Origin: Caldatribacterium sp964426875 | GTDB lineage: Bacteria > Atribacterota > Atribacteria > Atribacterales > Caldatribacteriaceae | Length of the DNA: 64,000 bases | Assembly (NCBI GenBank): GCA_964426875.1 | Contig: CAYRSB010000005.1 | Coordinates: 30,817 to 94,816 of the forward strand | Direction: 5' to 3' | Shown here: positions 8,381 through 16,584 of the stretch, one piece after another | Position numbering within the stretch: the stretch's first letter is position 1 | How the letters are laid out: every line of letters starts with the position of its first letter | Translations under genes and position numbers: made by a program | Notes under the pieces: model-generated | Database searches by the model: none | The model's input: only the letters and a program-made list of their open reading frames with translations | Told to the model about the DNA's origin: nothing

Positions 8381-9258
8381 CTCAGGCGGGGATCGAAAGC
8401 GTCCCGCAGTGCATCACCAAGGAGATTCCACGCCAACACAAAAAGAACCATGGCCGATCCCGGAAAAGTAATCATATACCAGTATTTAAACGTTGCTCCG
8501 TATCCACCAAGCATCCAGTTGCGAGCATAATTGAGAAGAGCCCCCCAGTCGGCGTACCCCTGTGGAGCTCCCAACCCTAAAAAGCTCAAAGCTGCAGCAG
8601 TAATGACAAGCGATCCCATACGCATAGAAGCCTGAATGAGGACCGGGAAAATGGCATTGGGAAGAATATGTCGAAGAATGACAATGAAGTTACTCACCCC
8701 CAGAGATTTTGCCGCCAGGACAAACTGCTCTTCTTTGACCTGGAGAATGTTGCCCCGAATGAGCCGAGCCGGATACATCCAGCTGAAGACAATAGAAGCA
8801 ATTATGACTTTATCAAGACCAGTTCCAAGAATCGTGGTGAGAACCATGGCTGCTACAAGGAAGGGAATGGCCATGAAGATGTCCGTTACCCGCATGAGAA
8901 CCTCATCGAGAAGTTTACCAAAGTACCCTGCCAGGGACCCCACGCAAAGCCCGATGGCAGTCGAGACCACAGTTATGATGATACCGATGCGAAATGCCGT
9001 CCTTGTTCCCCAAACCACTCCATAAAAAATGTCACGTTTTCCCGCGACTCCAAAAGGGTGTTCCTTTGAAGGAGGAAGAGGATCTGCACTCCAGGTGACT
9101 ATAGGCATGAGATAGGGATCACGGCCAGGCCTGGGGGGAGCAAGGAGTGGGGCAAGAAGTGCCACCAGGATAAAAATGCCGAGGAGCACAATCCCTAAAA
9201 GCCCGGAGGCATTGGAGAGAAGCTTTTTGAGTGCCCTTTTCGTTTCTCTCTGCATCAC
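8371..9258 (-). CDS. oppC: Oligopeptide ABC transporter permease (OppC type)
   Basis: Inner-membrane permease, 295 residues, with an N-terminal transmembrane helix (about residues 18-38), a periplasmic loop containing the family-typical KEHPFGVAGKRDIFYGVVWG, and a five-helix BPD_transp_1 core. The EAA-like loop that docks with the ATPases is around AAKSLGVSNFIVILRHILPNA. The start is either GTG at 9258 or ATG at 9255; the latter shares bases with the oppB stop (TGATG). Confidence 0.93.
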   Translation of the reverse strand: MMQRETKRALKKLLSNASGLLGIVLLGIFILVALLAPLLAPPRPGRDPYLMPIVTWSADPLPPSKEHPFGVAGKRDIFYGVVWGTRTAFRIGIIITVVSTAIGLCVGSLAGYFGKLLDEVLMRVTDIFMAIPFLVAAMVLTTILGTGLDKVIIASIVFSWMYPARLIRGNILQVKEEQFVLAAKSLGVSNFIVILRHILPNAIFPVLIQASMRMGSLVITAAALSFLGLGAPQGYADWGALLNYARNWMLGGYGATFKYWYMITFPGSAMVLFVLAWNLLGDALRDAFDPRLRWR

Positions 9259-10286
9259 TCAAGTCTCACCCGTGGATCGATGAATGCATAGGAAAGATCA
9301 ACGCAGAGATTTCCTATGATGAGGATGAGTCCGAAAAAGAGTGTTCCACCCATGATGGAAGCATAATCAAGCTGTTGCGCCGCAAGGGCGATGAAACTTC
9401 CAAGGCCTGTACGGTTGAAAATAGTTTCCACAATGACCGTTCCTGCCAAAAGCCCAATAATCGTCTGACCGCTTACTGTGGCCACGGGAATGAGGGCATT
9501 CCTTTTGGCGTGTTTGTTGATGACGACGTGCTCATCAAGGCCTTTTGCCCGTGCAGTGCGAACGTACTCCTTTTGCAAAACCTCAAGCATGGAAGAGCGG
9601 GTAATACGCAAAAGAAAGGCAAAATCCACATACGTCAGAGTAAGAACAGGACCGGCAAGATGGCGTAGGGAGTCGAGAAAAACATCAAGCCTTCCATTCA
9701 GAAGAGCATCCAGAGTCAGCATGCCCGTGAAATTTCGAAAGGCTGAGGATTTCACCACCTCCTCTGCCCATATGCTCAAGTTCCCCGGAGGAAACCACCC
9801 CAGAGTACCGTAAAAGAGCATGAGGACAAAGAGACCGAAAACAAAGTCGGGAAAAGACCATCCCACCACGGCAAAGATTCGGAGGCCGTGATCGAGGGGA
9901 CGATTGTGACGAAGAGCGGCAAGGACTCCGAGATTTATTCCCAGAAAGATTATGGGAATAGCGGCAAAAAGGGTGAGCTCAAGAGTGTAGGGAAAGCGCT
10001 TGAGAATGGCTGACATTACCGGTTCTTTCCCCACGTAGGACCATCCCAAATTCCCCTGGAAAATGTTTCTGAGCCACCGGCCGTACTGAATAATGAGGGG
10101 GTCGTCAAGCCCGTAAAGATGCACAAGCTTGTCCACATCTGCCCCCTTGAGACGCTCTGGACTGTTGATGAAAGTGGCCAGACGTTGATATGGACCGAGA
10201 AGACCAATCATGAGAAAGAGAATGACCGAAATGCCGAAAAGTGTTATCGGAAGGAAAAGAAGTCGTCGAAGTATGTAAAAGAGCAT
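9255..10286 (-). CDS. oppB: Oligopeptide ABC transporter permease (OppB type)
   Basis: Inner-membrane permease, 343 residues. The N-terminus MLFYILRRLLFLPITLFGIS is typical of OppB/DppB, followed by a periplasmic segment (LYGLDDPLIIQYGRWL and FQGNLGWSYVGKEPV) and the transport core with the EAA loop RTARAKGLDEHVVINKHAKR. It is separated from oppA by 56 bases that hold a very stable hairpin (10303-10330). Confidence 0.93.
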   Translation of the reverse strand: MLFYILRRLLFLPITLFGISVILFLMIGLLGPYQRLATFINSPERLKGADVDKLVHLYGLDDPLIIQYGRWLRNIFQGNLGWSYVGKEPVMSAILKRFPYTLELTLFAAIPIIFLGINLGVLAALRHNRPLDHGLRIFAVVGWSFPDFVFGLFVLMLFYGTLGWFPPGNLSIWAEEVVKSSAFRNFTGMLTLDALLNGRLDVFLDSLRHLAGPVLTLTYVDFAFLLRITRSSMLEVLQKEYVRTARAKGLDEHVVINKHAKRNALIPVATVSGQTIIGLLAGTVIVETIFNRTGLGSFIALAAQQLDYASIMGGTLFFGLILIIGNLCVDLSYAFIDPRVRLE

Positions 10287-10302
10287 CCTTTCTTCACCTG
10301 TA

Positions 10303-10330
10303 GACCCGGGGGAGAACTCTCCCCCGGGTC
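10303..10330 (-). other. 12-bp GC-rich hairpin between oppA and oppB
   Basis: A perfect inverted repeat: arm gacccgggggag (10303-10314), a 4-base loop, arm ctcccccgggtc (10319-10330). In the transcribed direction (minus) it is followed by TACAGG, not a run of T; the T-run is on the plus strand, where no gene ends. It is therefore better read as an RNA processing or stabilising stem at the 3' end of oppA than as a terminator. Such a stem could hold the binding-protein message at a higher level than the permease and ATPase messages. Confidence 0.75.
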
Positions 10331-10342
10331 TTTTTTCTTCTT

Positions 10343-12202
10343 CTATTCCTCTTTCCAGATCTCATCGTAATTCGCCAGACCAGGACGCATGGGGTTATAA
10401 GCCCAGCCCTTCACCCAATTTCTCATGACAAAGAGGTCTTCCGGTTGGTAAAGAGGCATGCCCAGAGCATATTCATAGGCAATCTTTTGAATGTCCTCGT
10501 AGATCTTTTGCCGTGCCGATGGGTCAGTCTCCTCGATAGCCTGTTCAATGAGAGTGTCGAGATGTTCTCGGGCAAAGGCCCGGAAATTCTCTCCCTGGGG
10601 CGAACCGTAGACACCGTTGCTGTGGTAGTAGGTGAAAATGAAGTTGTGTGGGTCAGGGTAGTCAGCGAGCCACCCGATTATGAAAGCCGGAAGCTGTCCC
10701 TGCCTGTAAGCGTCAAGATATGTCGGCCACTGCACCCCCTGTACTTCGATTTTGAACTTGGGGTTCAAGGACTCAATGTTCTCCTTGAGCATCTCACAGG
10801 CCGTTTGACGAGCTTCGTTGCCAGTATTGTAGAGGAGTGTGAGCTTGAATCCCTTTTCCCATGCCTCTCCGTTCCAAGCTTTCTGGAATTCCTCTTTGGC
10901 TTTCTCAAGGTCAAAGGGATACATAGAGAGATTTTCGTTGAACCCAAGCAGTTGTGAAGGAAGGGCGGAGGGAATGCGTCGCGCATGCCCCTGGAGGACC
11001 TTTTGAATAAAGGTGTCATAATCAAAGGCGTATGCAAAGGCCTTCCGTACATGAACATCGGTGAAGAAGTCGGGTGGAATGCCCTCACCATCAAGTTGGC
11101 CACTTCCCAGGTACTTGCTTTCTTTTGCTATCGTCCAGTTGAAGTGAAGGGAAGTCACAACAAGAGGAGATTTAAACTGTATCACCACGTTGGGCATTCC
11201 CTTCACCTGTTCAAGGTACTGCAAAGGAGTGTAAATCTGGTCTGCATCCCCTACTTCAAGCATGGACCTGCGGGTACCCCACTCGTCCACTCCCCAGATA
11301 ATGACCTTGGCGAGCTTCGGTTTCTCTCCCCAGTAGTCCTCATTTCGCACCAGGGTGACTTTCTGCTGGGTCCTATCCCACTCAAGAAGCTTGAAGGGAC
11401 CAGTACCAATGGCCTTTTCATAGAGCGGACTCTTCTCTTTCTTCCAATTGTGGTAGGCCCACCATCCATCGGCCTCTCCATTCCAAAGCCCCAAAGAAAC
11501 ACAGGTCTCTTTGTCCAGGATGGCACTCCAGCCCGCATTCTGGGCAAGGATACTCAAAAATGGAGCAAAGGGTCGGGTAAGATGGAAGACTACGTTGTCT
11601 CCTTCTACCTCAATGGCCGGGTCAATGTAGGCATTGTAGAAATCGATGAGCTTCTGACGGTATTCCTCACTCTTTAAGTTTCCTTCCTCGTCGACCATAT
11701 CACCCCACTGTACACCTACCTTGTCAGCAACGAAGTCCTCAAGGGTCTCGTAACCAAAGAGTGCCTCGATGACCATCCACATCGGTCCAGCATAGGGGTC
11801 ATTAATAATCCCTCGTTCGAAGCTATACTCCACGTCTTCTGGGGTGAGGTCATTCCCGTTGTGAAATTTGATGCCCTTACGGATGGGGAAAACATAGGTT
11901 TTACCCTCATCTTTGATGAGCCCATTGTCAGAAGTAGGGACTTTGATTGCCAAGCGGGGAACAAACTCTGATACACTCTCTCCGTCGTAAGCAATGAGGT
12001 TATCATAGACAAAGTTGATGACTTCACCACTGGCCGTGTCATAGGCGTAGTGAGGATCCAAGGTGTCGGGTTCACCAATGTTAAGGCAAATGTACGTATC
12101 CGGATTCTTCACCTCCGCAAAGCCTATCGAACAAAAACCCACTGACACCAAAAGACAGATCAAAAACCCAAAAAATCGCTTCACCAAGAACGCCTCCTTC
12201 AT
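10343..12202 (-). CDS. oppA: Peptide ABC transporter substrate-binding protein (SBP_bac_5, OppA type)
   Basis: Extracytoplasmic binding protein, 619 residues. A signal peptide is seen (basic MKEAFLVKR, hydrophobic FFGFLICLLVSVGFCSIG) with likely cleavage after GFA. The Cys in this stretch is preceded by Phe and does not make a good lipobox, so the protein is probably soluble or held by its partners rather than a lipoprotein. Family features include GEPDTLDPHYAYDTASGEV near the mature N-terminus, IRKGIKFHNGNDLTPEDVEY, and GTGPFKLLEW. The ATG overlaps the upstream phosphoribosyltransferase stop as ATGA. Ligand unknown; peptides are likeliest. Confidence 0.92.
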   Translation of the reverse strand: MKEAFLVKRFFGFLICLLVSVGFCSIGFAEVKNPDTYICLNIGEPDTLDPHYAYDTASGEVINFVYDNLIAYDGESVSEFVPRLAIKVPTSDNGLIKDEGKTYVFPIRKGIKFHNGNDLTPEDVEYSFERGIINDPYAGPMWMVIEALFGYETLEDFVADKVGVQWGDMVDEEGNLKSEEYRQKLIDFYNAYIDPAIEVEGDNVVFHLTRPFAPFLSILAQNAGWSAILDKETCVSLGLWNGEADGWWAYHNWKKEKSPLYEKAIGTGPFKLLEWDRTQQKVTLVRNEDYWGEKPKLAKVIIWGVDEWGTRRSMLEVGDADQIYTPLQYLEQVKGMPNVVIQFKSPLVVTSLHFNWTIAKESKYLGSGQLDGEGIPPDFFTDVHVRKAFAYAFDYDTFIQKVLQGHARRIPSALPSQLLGFNENLSMYPFDLEKAKEEFQKAWNGEAWEKGFKLTLLYNTGNEARQTACEMLKENIESLNPKFKIEVQGVQWPTYLDAYRQGQLPAFIIGWLADYPDPHNFIFTYYHSNGVYGSPQGENFRAFAREHLDTLIEQAIEETDPSARQKIYEDIQKIAYEYALGMPLYQPEDLFVMRNWVKGWAYNPMRPGLANYDEIWKEE

Positions 12203-13239
12203 TTGAGACGCTTCAAGCGTGGATTGGGAATAATACCCGGTATTCTCCCCCTTTTGGCCACATTCTGCCCCGCTACTTCTTTGAGGTCCATGGTCATGTC
12301 AATGGGAGGATGACTGCTTATGTAACTTCCCACCCCAAAAATATCTGCCTTGTCCCGTAGGAGAGCTATCCTTTCCGGGTTTAAACCCCCCGACACCACA
12401 ATCTTCACATGAGAGAAGCCGGCCTGACACAGCCTTTCCCGGACCTCCTCCACCAAGGCAGGGGTAACTCCTCCCCGCTCATCAGGAGTATCGAGCCGAA
12501 CACCGGAAAGCCTCTCTCCCAGAACCCTGGCTACCCGAAGAGATTCCTCAGCTTCGTCTTTAAAAGTATCAACAAGAATGACTCGAGGAATATGTGGGGG
12601 TATGGCCTCCTCAAAGGCCTTCGCAGTGATCACGGTGTCTCCTACAATGAGAATTGCAGCATGAGGAATCGTCCCTCCCGGTTCCTTTCCAAAAAGCTTC
12701 GCTCCCAAAATGCACGCCGCTCCATCAACTCCACCCACGAGGGCCGAGCGCTCCAGAACCGGCGCTACCGCAGGATGTACATGGCGAGCCCCAAAGCAAA
12801 TCACAGGTTTTTCTCCCGCTGCTTTCTTGCATTCCCGTGCTGCCGTGGCCCAACCGGAACTATGGGCGAGAATTCCAAGAAGCGGTGTTTCAAAAACCCC
12901 AAATTCTGAGTACGGCCCCCTTATACGCATGACCACCTCCTTTGCTTTGAATTCCTCCCCTTCCTCGAGGCCCCAAACTTCTACATTACTTCTGGAAAGA
13001 AGATTAAGTGCCTCGGAAACACCACAGAACACCCCAGGCCGGCGAGGAAAGATCTCGGCAGTAACTACCGTATCTTCGAGCTTAAGGTGATGGAGAACTT
13101 CCTGAGCAGTAACGAAGTATACGTCGGTGGTATATCCTTTGTGAATCTCCTCATGGGTAGCGGAGTAAAAAGGTCGCTCTTTTCCAATCTTCAACTCCTC
13201 AACCTCTTGGAGGGAGGAAACCCAGGGTTTCTCCGACAC
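12199..13239 (-). CDS. pncB: Nicotinate phosphoribosyltransferase (archaeal-like short form)
   Basis: Predicted to join nicotinate and PRPP to give nicotinate mononucleotide in NAD salvage. The 346 residues match the short nicotinate phosphoribosyltransferase branch related to NadC: an N-terminal domain with SATHEEIHKGYTTDVYFVTA and an alpha/beta barrel with FGARHVHPAVAPVLERSALV, DTFKDEAEESLRVA, GVRLDTPDERGG and VVSGGLNPERI. NadC itself is less likely because the N-terminal part and the GARHVHP motif match PncB-type proteins. It overlaps oppA by ATGA, an odd pairing discussed in the findings, and follows secG by 18 bases. Confidence 0.85.
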   Translation of the reverse strand: MSEKPWVSSLQEVEELKIGKERPFYSATHEEIHKGYTTDVYFVTAQEVLHHLKLEDTVVTAEIFPRRPGVFCGVSEALNLLSRSNVEVWGLEEGEEFKAKEVVMRIRGPYSEFGVFETPLLGILAHSSGWATAARECKKAAGEKPVICFGARHVHPAVAPVLERSALVGGVDGAACILGAKLFGKEPGGTIPHAAILIVGDTVITAKAFEEAIPPHIPRVILVDTFKDEAEESLRVARVLGERLSGVRLDTPDERGGVTPALVEEVRERLCQAGFSHVKIVVSGGLNPERIALLRDKADIFGVGSYISSHPPIDMTMDLKEVAGQNVAKRGRIPGIIPNPRLKRLK

Positions 13240-13257
13240 GTCTCTTCTCCCCCTTCT

Positions 13258-13485
13258 CTACCGGGCAAAAATCAGAGAGAAAAGAAGTGAAAGTACCATG
13301 AGAGCAACACCAAAAACCACCGTGAGCTTGCTCAGGAGGGGAAGACTTTTAAACTTTGTACTTCGATCCGCCCTGGTCATGCCCCCGAAGATTCCTCCTC
13401 CCATACCGGATTTCCGAGGCTGGAGGACAACAACAAGAATGAGCACAACAGACACCACAATCTGAACGATCATCCATCCTTCCAT
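13258..13485 (-). CDS. secG: Preprotein translocase subunit SecG
   Basis: Small two-helix subunit of the SecYEG channel, 75 residues. Helix 1 is WMIVQIVVSVVLILVVVLQP, followed by the Gly-rich cytosolic loop (KSGMGGGIFGG) typical of SecG, and helix 2 LTVVFGVALMVLSLLFSLIF. The frame is open upstream into tpiA, but ATG at 13485 has GGGAG at a suitable distance and starts 4 bases after the tpiA stop. The gap-tpiA-secG order is common among bacteria. Confidence 0.92.
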   Translation of the reverse strand: MEGWMIVQIVVSVVLILVVVLQPRKSGMGGGIFGGMTRADRSTKFKSLPLLSKLTVVFGVALMVLSLLFSLIFAR

Positions 13486-13489
13486 AGAA

Positions 13490-14278
13490 TCATACTCCCT
13501 TGTTTTTGGTGAGGAAAGCTCTTTCCGTCTCTCCCACAATCTTCAAAAACTTTTGGGGATCAAGGCTTGCTCCACCCACGAGCGTTCCGTCGATGTTCTT
13601 CTGTACCACAAAATCAAAGGTGTTCTCCGGAGTGACGCTTCCTCCATAGAGAATACGAACCTTTTCTGCTTTTTCAGGGCCAAACCGATGGGCGAGCTCC
13701 TTCCGGATAAGGCAAATTACTTCTTCCGCATCTTGAGGGGTTGAAGCCTTCCCCGTTCCGATGGCCCAAACCGGTTCATAGGCAATAACAACGGAAGGTA
13801 CCCAATCCCCCAAAACGTGGGCTATACCTTTTAAGAGCTGTTCCCTCACCACCTCTTCGGTTCCCCCCTCTTCTCGTTCCTTGAGCGTCTCTCCTACACA
13901 AAGTATCGGGGAAAGTCCCCACTCACAGAGGGTTTTGACCTTAAGGCCAACTTCTTCTGAGGTCTCCCGAAAGAGATGCCTTCTTTCTGAATGACCCACG
14001 ATAACGTACTGGCAGCCTGCCTCTTTCAGCATACGAGCAGAAATCTCTCCGGTGAAGGCTCCCTGAGCTTCCCAGTGGACGTTCTGAGCCCCAAGCTTTA
14101 CCGAAGAGAAGGAAAAACGCTCTTCCAGAGCCCAGAGGGCCGTAAAGGGAGGGCAAATAATGATTTCTACGCCACTGTACTCCCGCAATTTTGAAAGGAA
14201 AGCCTCGGCATAGGCCGAGGCTTCTTCCACTGTTTTGTGCATCTTCCAATTTCCTGCTGCGATGAGAGTACGATTCAT
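13490..14278 (-). CDS. tpiA: Triose-phosphate isomerase
   Basis: Interconverts dihydroxyacetone phosphate and glyceraldehyde-3-phosphate in glycolysis. The 262 residues form a complete TIM barrel: N-terminal AAGNWKMHKT (catalytic Lys), YVIVGHSERR (catalytic His), VVIAYEPVWAIGTG (catalytic Glu) and the phosphate-binding YGGSVTPENT and LVGGASL. The gene lies between gap and secG with gaps of 13 and 4 bases, so it is almost certainly cotranscribed with both. Confidence 0.97.
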   Translation of the reverse strand: MNRTLIAAGNWKMHKTVEEASAYAEAFLSKLREYSGVEIIICPPFTALWALEERFSFSSVKLGAQNVHWEAQGAFTGEISARMLKEAGCQYVIVGHSERRHLFRETSEEVGLKVKTLCEWGLSPILCVGETLKEREEGGTEEVVREQLLKGIAHVLGDWVPSVVIAYEPVWAIGTGKASTPQDAEEVICLIRKELAHRFGPEKAEKVRILYGGSVTPENTFDFVVQKNIDGTLVGGASLDPQKFLKIVGETERAFLTKNKGV

Positions 14279-14291
14279 ATTAACCTCTGCC

Positions 14292-15284
14292 CTACTGCAT
14301 CATGTACTTTGCCAGGTCCACAACTCGACAAGAGTATCCCCACTCATTATCGTACCAGGAGAGAACCTTCACCATGTTGCCGATAACCTTTGTGGAGAGA
14401 GCATCTATAATAGAAGAGTACGAGCTGTGGAGGAAATCCATGGAAACGAGCGGCTCCTCACAGTAGGCAAGAATACCCTTAAGCGCTCCTTCGGAAGCCT
14501 TCTTCAGGGCCTCGTTGACCTCTTCTTTTGTTGTTTCCTTTTCTACTACGGCTACGAAGTCCACGATGGAAACATCGGGGGTGGGAACACGGATGGCCAT
14601 ACCGTCAAGTTTGCCCTTGAGTTCGGGAATGACTTCTCCCATGGCCGCAGCTGCACCGGTAGTAGTGGGAATCATGGACATGGCTGCGGCTCGGGCTCTC
14701 CGCAAGTCCTTGTGGGGGAAATCAAGGATAACTTGGTCATTAGTGTAGGCGTGAACGGTGGTCATGAAACCTCTCTGAATCTTGAAGTTTTCATGAAGAA
14801 CCTTTACCAAAGGTGCCAAGCAGTTTGTGGTGCAGGAGGCATTCGATACAATGTGGTGGTTGTTTTTGTCATACATCGCTTCGTTGACTCCCATGACAAT
14901 GGTCACATCGGGATTCTTGGCCGGTGCGGTGATGAGGACCTTCCTTGCTCCCGCCTGAAAATGGAGTGATGCACCTTGCCGGTCAGTGAATCTACCCGTA
15001 GATTCGATGACGAGCTCTACCCCCAAATCCTTCCAGGGAAGCTGGGCAGGGTCTTTCTGAGCAAAGACCCTTATTGCTTTTCCGTCAACTACCAAGGTGT
15101 CATCCGTAGCCTCGATCTTGTTAGGCAGAGTCCCGTGAACAGAATCGTACTTGAGGAGATGCGCAAGAACCTTGGCACTGGTCAGGTCGTTGACCGCGAC
15201 GACTTCTTCTACGTCTCCCACCTCGAGTATTCTTCGGAACACCAGTCGTCCGATCCTCCCAAATCCGTTGATGGCAACTTTCAT
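14292..15284 (-). CDS. gap: Glyceraldehyde-3-phosphate dehydrogenase, type I
   Basis: Oxidises glyceraldehyde-3-phosphate to 1,3-bisphosphoglycerate. The 330 residues include the Rossmann motif INGFGRIGR, the catalytic Cys at residue 151 in SNASCTTNCLAP, and the C-terminal SWYDNEWGYSCRVVDL. The AVNDLTS segment after the second strand favours NAD as cofactor. ATG at 15284 follows AAAGGAGG at a 9-base spacing. It is the first gene of its operon, with a consensus promoter and an upstream terminator that isolates it from the ATPase gene. Confidence 0.97.
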   Translation of the reverse strand: MKVAINGFGRIGRLVFRRILEVGDVEEVVAVNDLTSAKVLAHLLKYDSVHGTLPNKIEATDDTLVVDGKAIRVFAQKDPAQLPWKDLGVELVIESTGRFTDRQGASLHFQAGARKVLITAPAKNPDVTIVMGVNEAMYDKNNHHIVSNASCTTNCLAPLVKVLHENFKIQRGFMTTVHAYTNDQVILDFPHKDLRRARAAAMSMIPTTTGAAAAMGEVIPELKGKLDGMAIRVPTPDVSIVDFVAVVEKETTKEEVNEALKKASEGALKGILAYCEEPLVSMDFLHSSYSSIIDALSTKVIGNMVKVLSWYDNEWGYSCRVVDLAKYMMQ

Positions 15285-15328
15285 CCCTTGTAACCTCCTT
15301 TACTCGCAAATTATTAGCAAGGCAGTTT

Positions 15329-15357
15329 ATCATATCCTACTTTATGGAAGTTTGCAA
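15329..15357 (-). promoter_or_regulatory. Sigma-70 promoter for the gap-tpiA-secG operon
   Basis: On the minus strand TTGCAA (15352-15357), a 17-base spacer and TATGAT (15329-15334). It lies between the preceding terminator and the gap ribosome-binding site, leaving a leader of roughly 40 bases. The match to consensus is good (5/6 in the -10, 4/6 in the -35). Confidence 0.8.
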
Positions 15358-15389
15358 GAAAAAAGGGCACCACGGTGGTGCCCCTTTTT
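15358..15389 (-). terminator. Rho-independent terminator after the sugar-ABC ATPase gene
   Basis: Complementary arms gggcacc and ggtgccc (15365-15371 and 15377-15383) form a stem followed, on the minus strand, by a TTTTTT run. It lies about 20 bases past the ATPase stop codon. The plus strand also has a T-run after the stem, so it may work in both directions. Its U-tract abuts the -35 of the gap promoter. Confidence 0.88.
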
Positions 15390-15408
15390 CTTGCTTGCAA
15401 GGATTTCC

Positions 15409-16515
15409 TCACACAATGGCTCTTTCCGTGTTGATATCAAAAACGTGCATCTTGTTCGTGTCAACTACAAGCTTCATATCGTTCCCAACTTCGGTATGAG
15501 TCTGCATATCAAGCACGGCCACAATGGTGTGGGGACCGGAGGTGAGGTAAATGATTTGCTCTGAGCCGAGGGGCTCAATGACGTCCACCACTGCATCGAT
15601 GACGTTGCCGTCATCCCGAAGCATTTCTTTCGATACCGCAAGGTCGTAAACATCCTGGGGACGGATACCGAAAGTAACATCCTTGTTCGCATAGGGCTCA
15701 AGGGCTGCCTTATACTCTTCCGGAACTTTGATCTTAAAGGACCCTCCATCGAGCACAAGCCGGTCGTTTTCTTTCTTGAGCGTGACGTCGAGAAAATTCA
15801 TGGAGGGTGTGCCGATGAAACCAGCGACGAATTTGTTGGCGGGTTTATTGTAGAGCTCAAGGGGAGTTCCGACCTGCTGAACGATGCCATCCCGCATGAC
15901 GACGATGCGGTCACCCAAGGTCATGGCTTCCACCTGGTCGTGAGTGACATAAATCATCGTGGTCTTAAGGCGGTCATGGAGTTTTGCCAGCTCCGCCCTC
16001 ATCTGAACACGGAGTTTAGCATCGAGGTTTGAGAGAGGCTCGTCAAAGAGAAAGACCTTAGGGTGACGAACGATGGCCCGACCCACTGCCACGCGCTGTC
16101 TCTGCCCACCAGAAAGCTGCTTCGGCTTACGATGCAGGAGTTCCTGAATACCCAGAATCTCTGCTGCTTCTTTTACTCGACGGTCGATTTCATCCTTAGG
16201 GAATTTACGGAGTTTCAGACCAAAGGCCATGTTGTTGTAAACGTCCATGTGGGGATAAAGGGCGTAGTTTTGGAATACCATGGCTATGTCTCGATCTTTG
16301 GGAGGAACGTCATTTACCAATGCATCATCGATGTAAATCTCCCCTTCGTCAACCTCCTCAAGCCCGGCAATCATACGAAGTGTTGTGGTCTTCCCACATC
16401 CTGAGGGTCCGACGAGTACAACGAATTCCTGATCCATGATATCAAGGGTCACATTATTCACAGCTATGACGTCTCCAAAACGCTTTACCACATTCTTCAA
16501 GGTTACACTCGCCAT
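15409..16515 (-). CDS. Multiple-sugar ABC transporter ATP-binding protein (MsmX/UgpC/MalK type)
   Basis: ATPase of a CUT1-type carbohydrate importer, 368 residues. Walker A GPSGCGKTTT, Q-loop MVFQNYALYPHM, signature LSGGQRQRVAVGRAI, Walker B VFLFDEPLSNLDAKLR and H-loop VTHDQVEAMT are all present. A C-terminal MalK-like OB domain (about residues 235-368, with FGIRPQDVYDL) follows. No permease or binding protein is nearby, which fits a shared ATPase such as MsmX that serves several sugar transporters. The ATG follows GGGGGAA. It is flanked by a terminator and lies 69 bases after whiA; those 69 bases hold no clear promoter. Confidence 0.92.
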   Translation of the reverse strand: MASVTLKNVVKRFGDVIAVNNVTLDIMDQEFVVLVGPSGCGKTTTLRMIAGLEEVDEGEIYIDDALVNDVPPKDRDIAMVFQNYALYPHMDVYNNMAFGLKLRKFPKDEIDRRVKEAAEILGIQELLHRKPKQLSGGQRQRVAVGRAIVRHPKVFLFDEPLSNLDAKLRVQMRAELAKLHDRLKTTMIYVTHDQVEAMTLGDRIVVMRDGIVQQVGTPLELYNKPANKFVAGFIGTPSMNFLDVTLKKENDRLVLDGGSFKIKVPEEYKAALEPYANKDVTFGIRPQDVYDLAVSKEMLRDDGNVIDAVVDVIEPLGSEQIIYLTSGPHTIVAVLDMQTHTEVGNDMKLVVDTNKMHVFDINTERAIV

Positions 16516-16584
16516 TTATGTTCCCCCTTTATGACTGAATTGATAGAGAAACACGAAACTTCCAAAAAATATTTTAAAAGATTT

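Noticed and set aside
10303..10335. Read as a rho-independent terminator.
   Set aside because: The T-run is on the plus strand, where no gene ends; transcription here is leftward.
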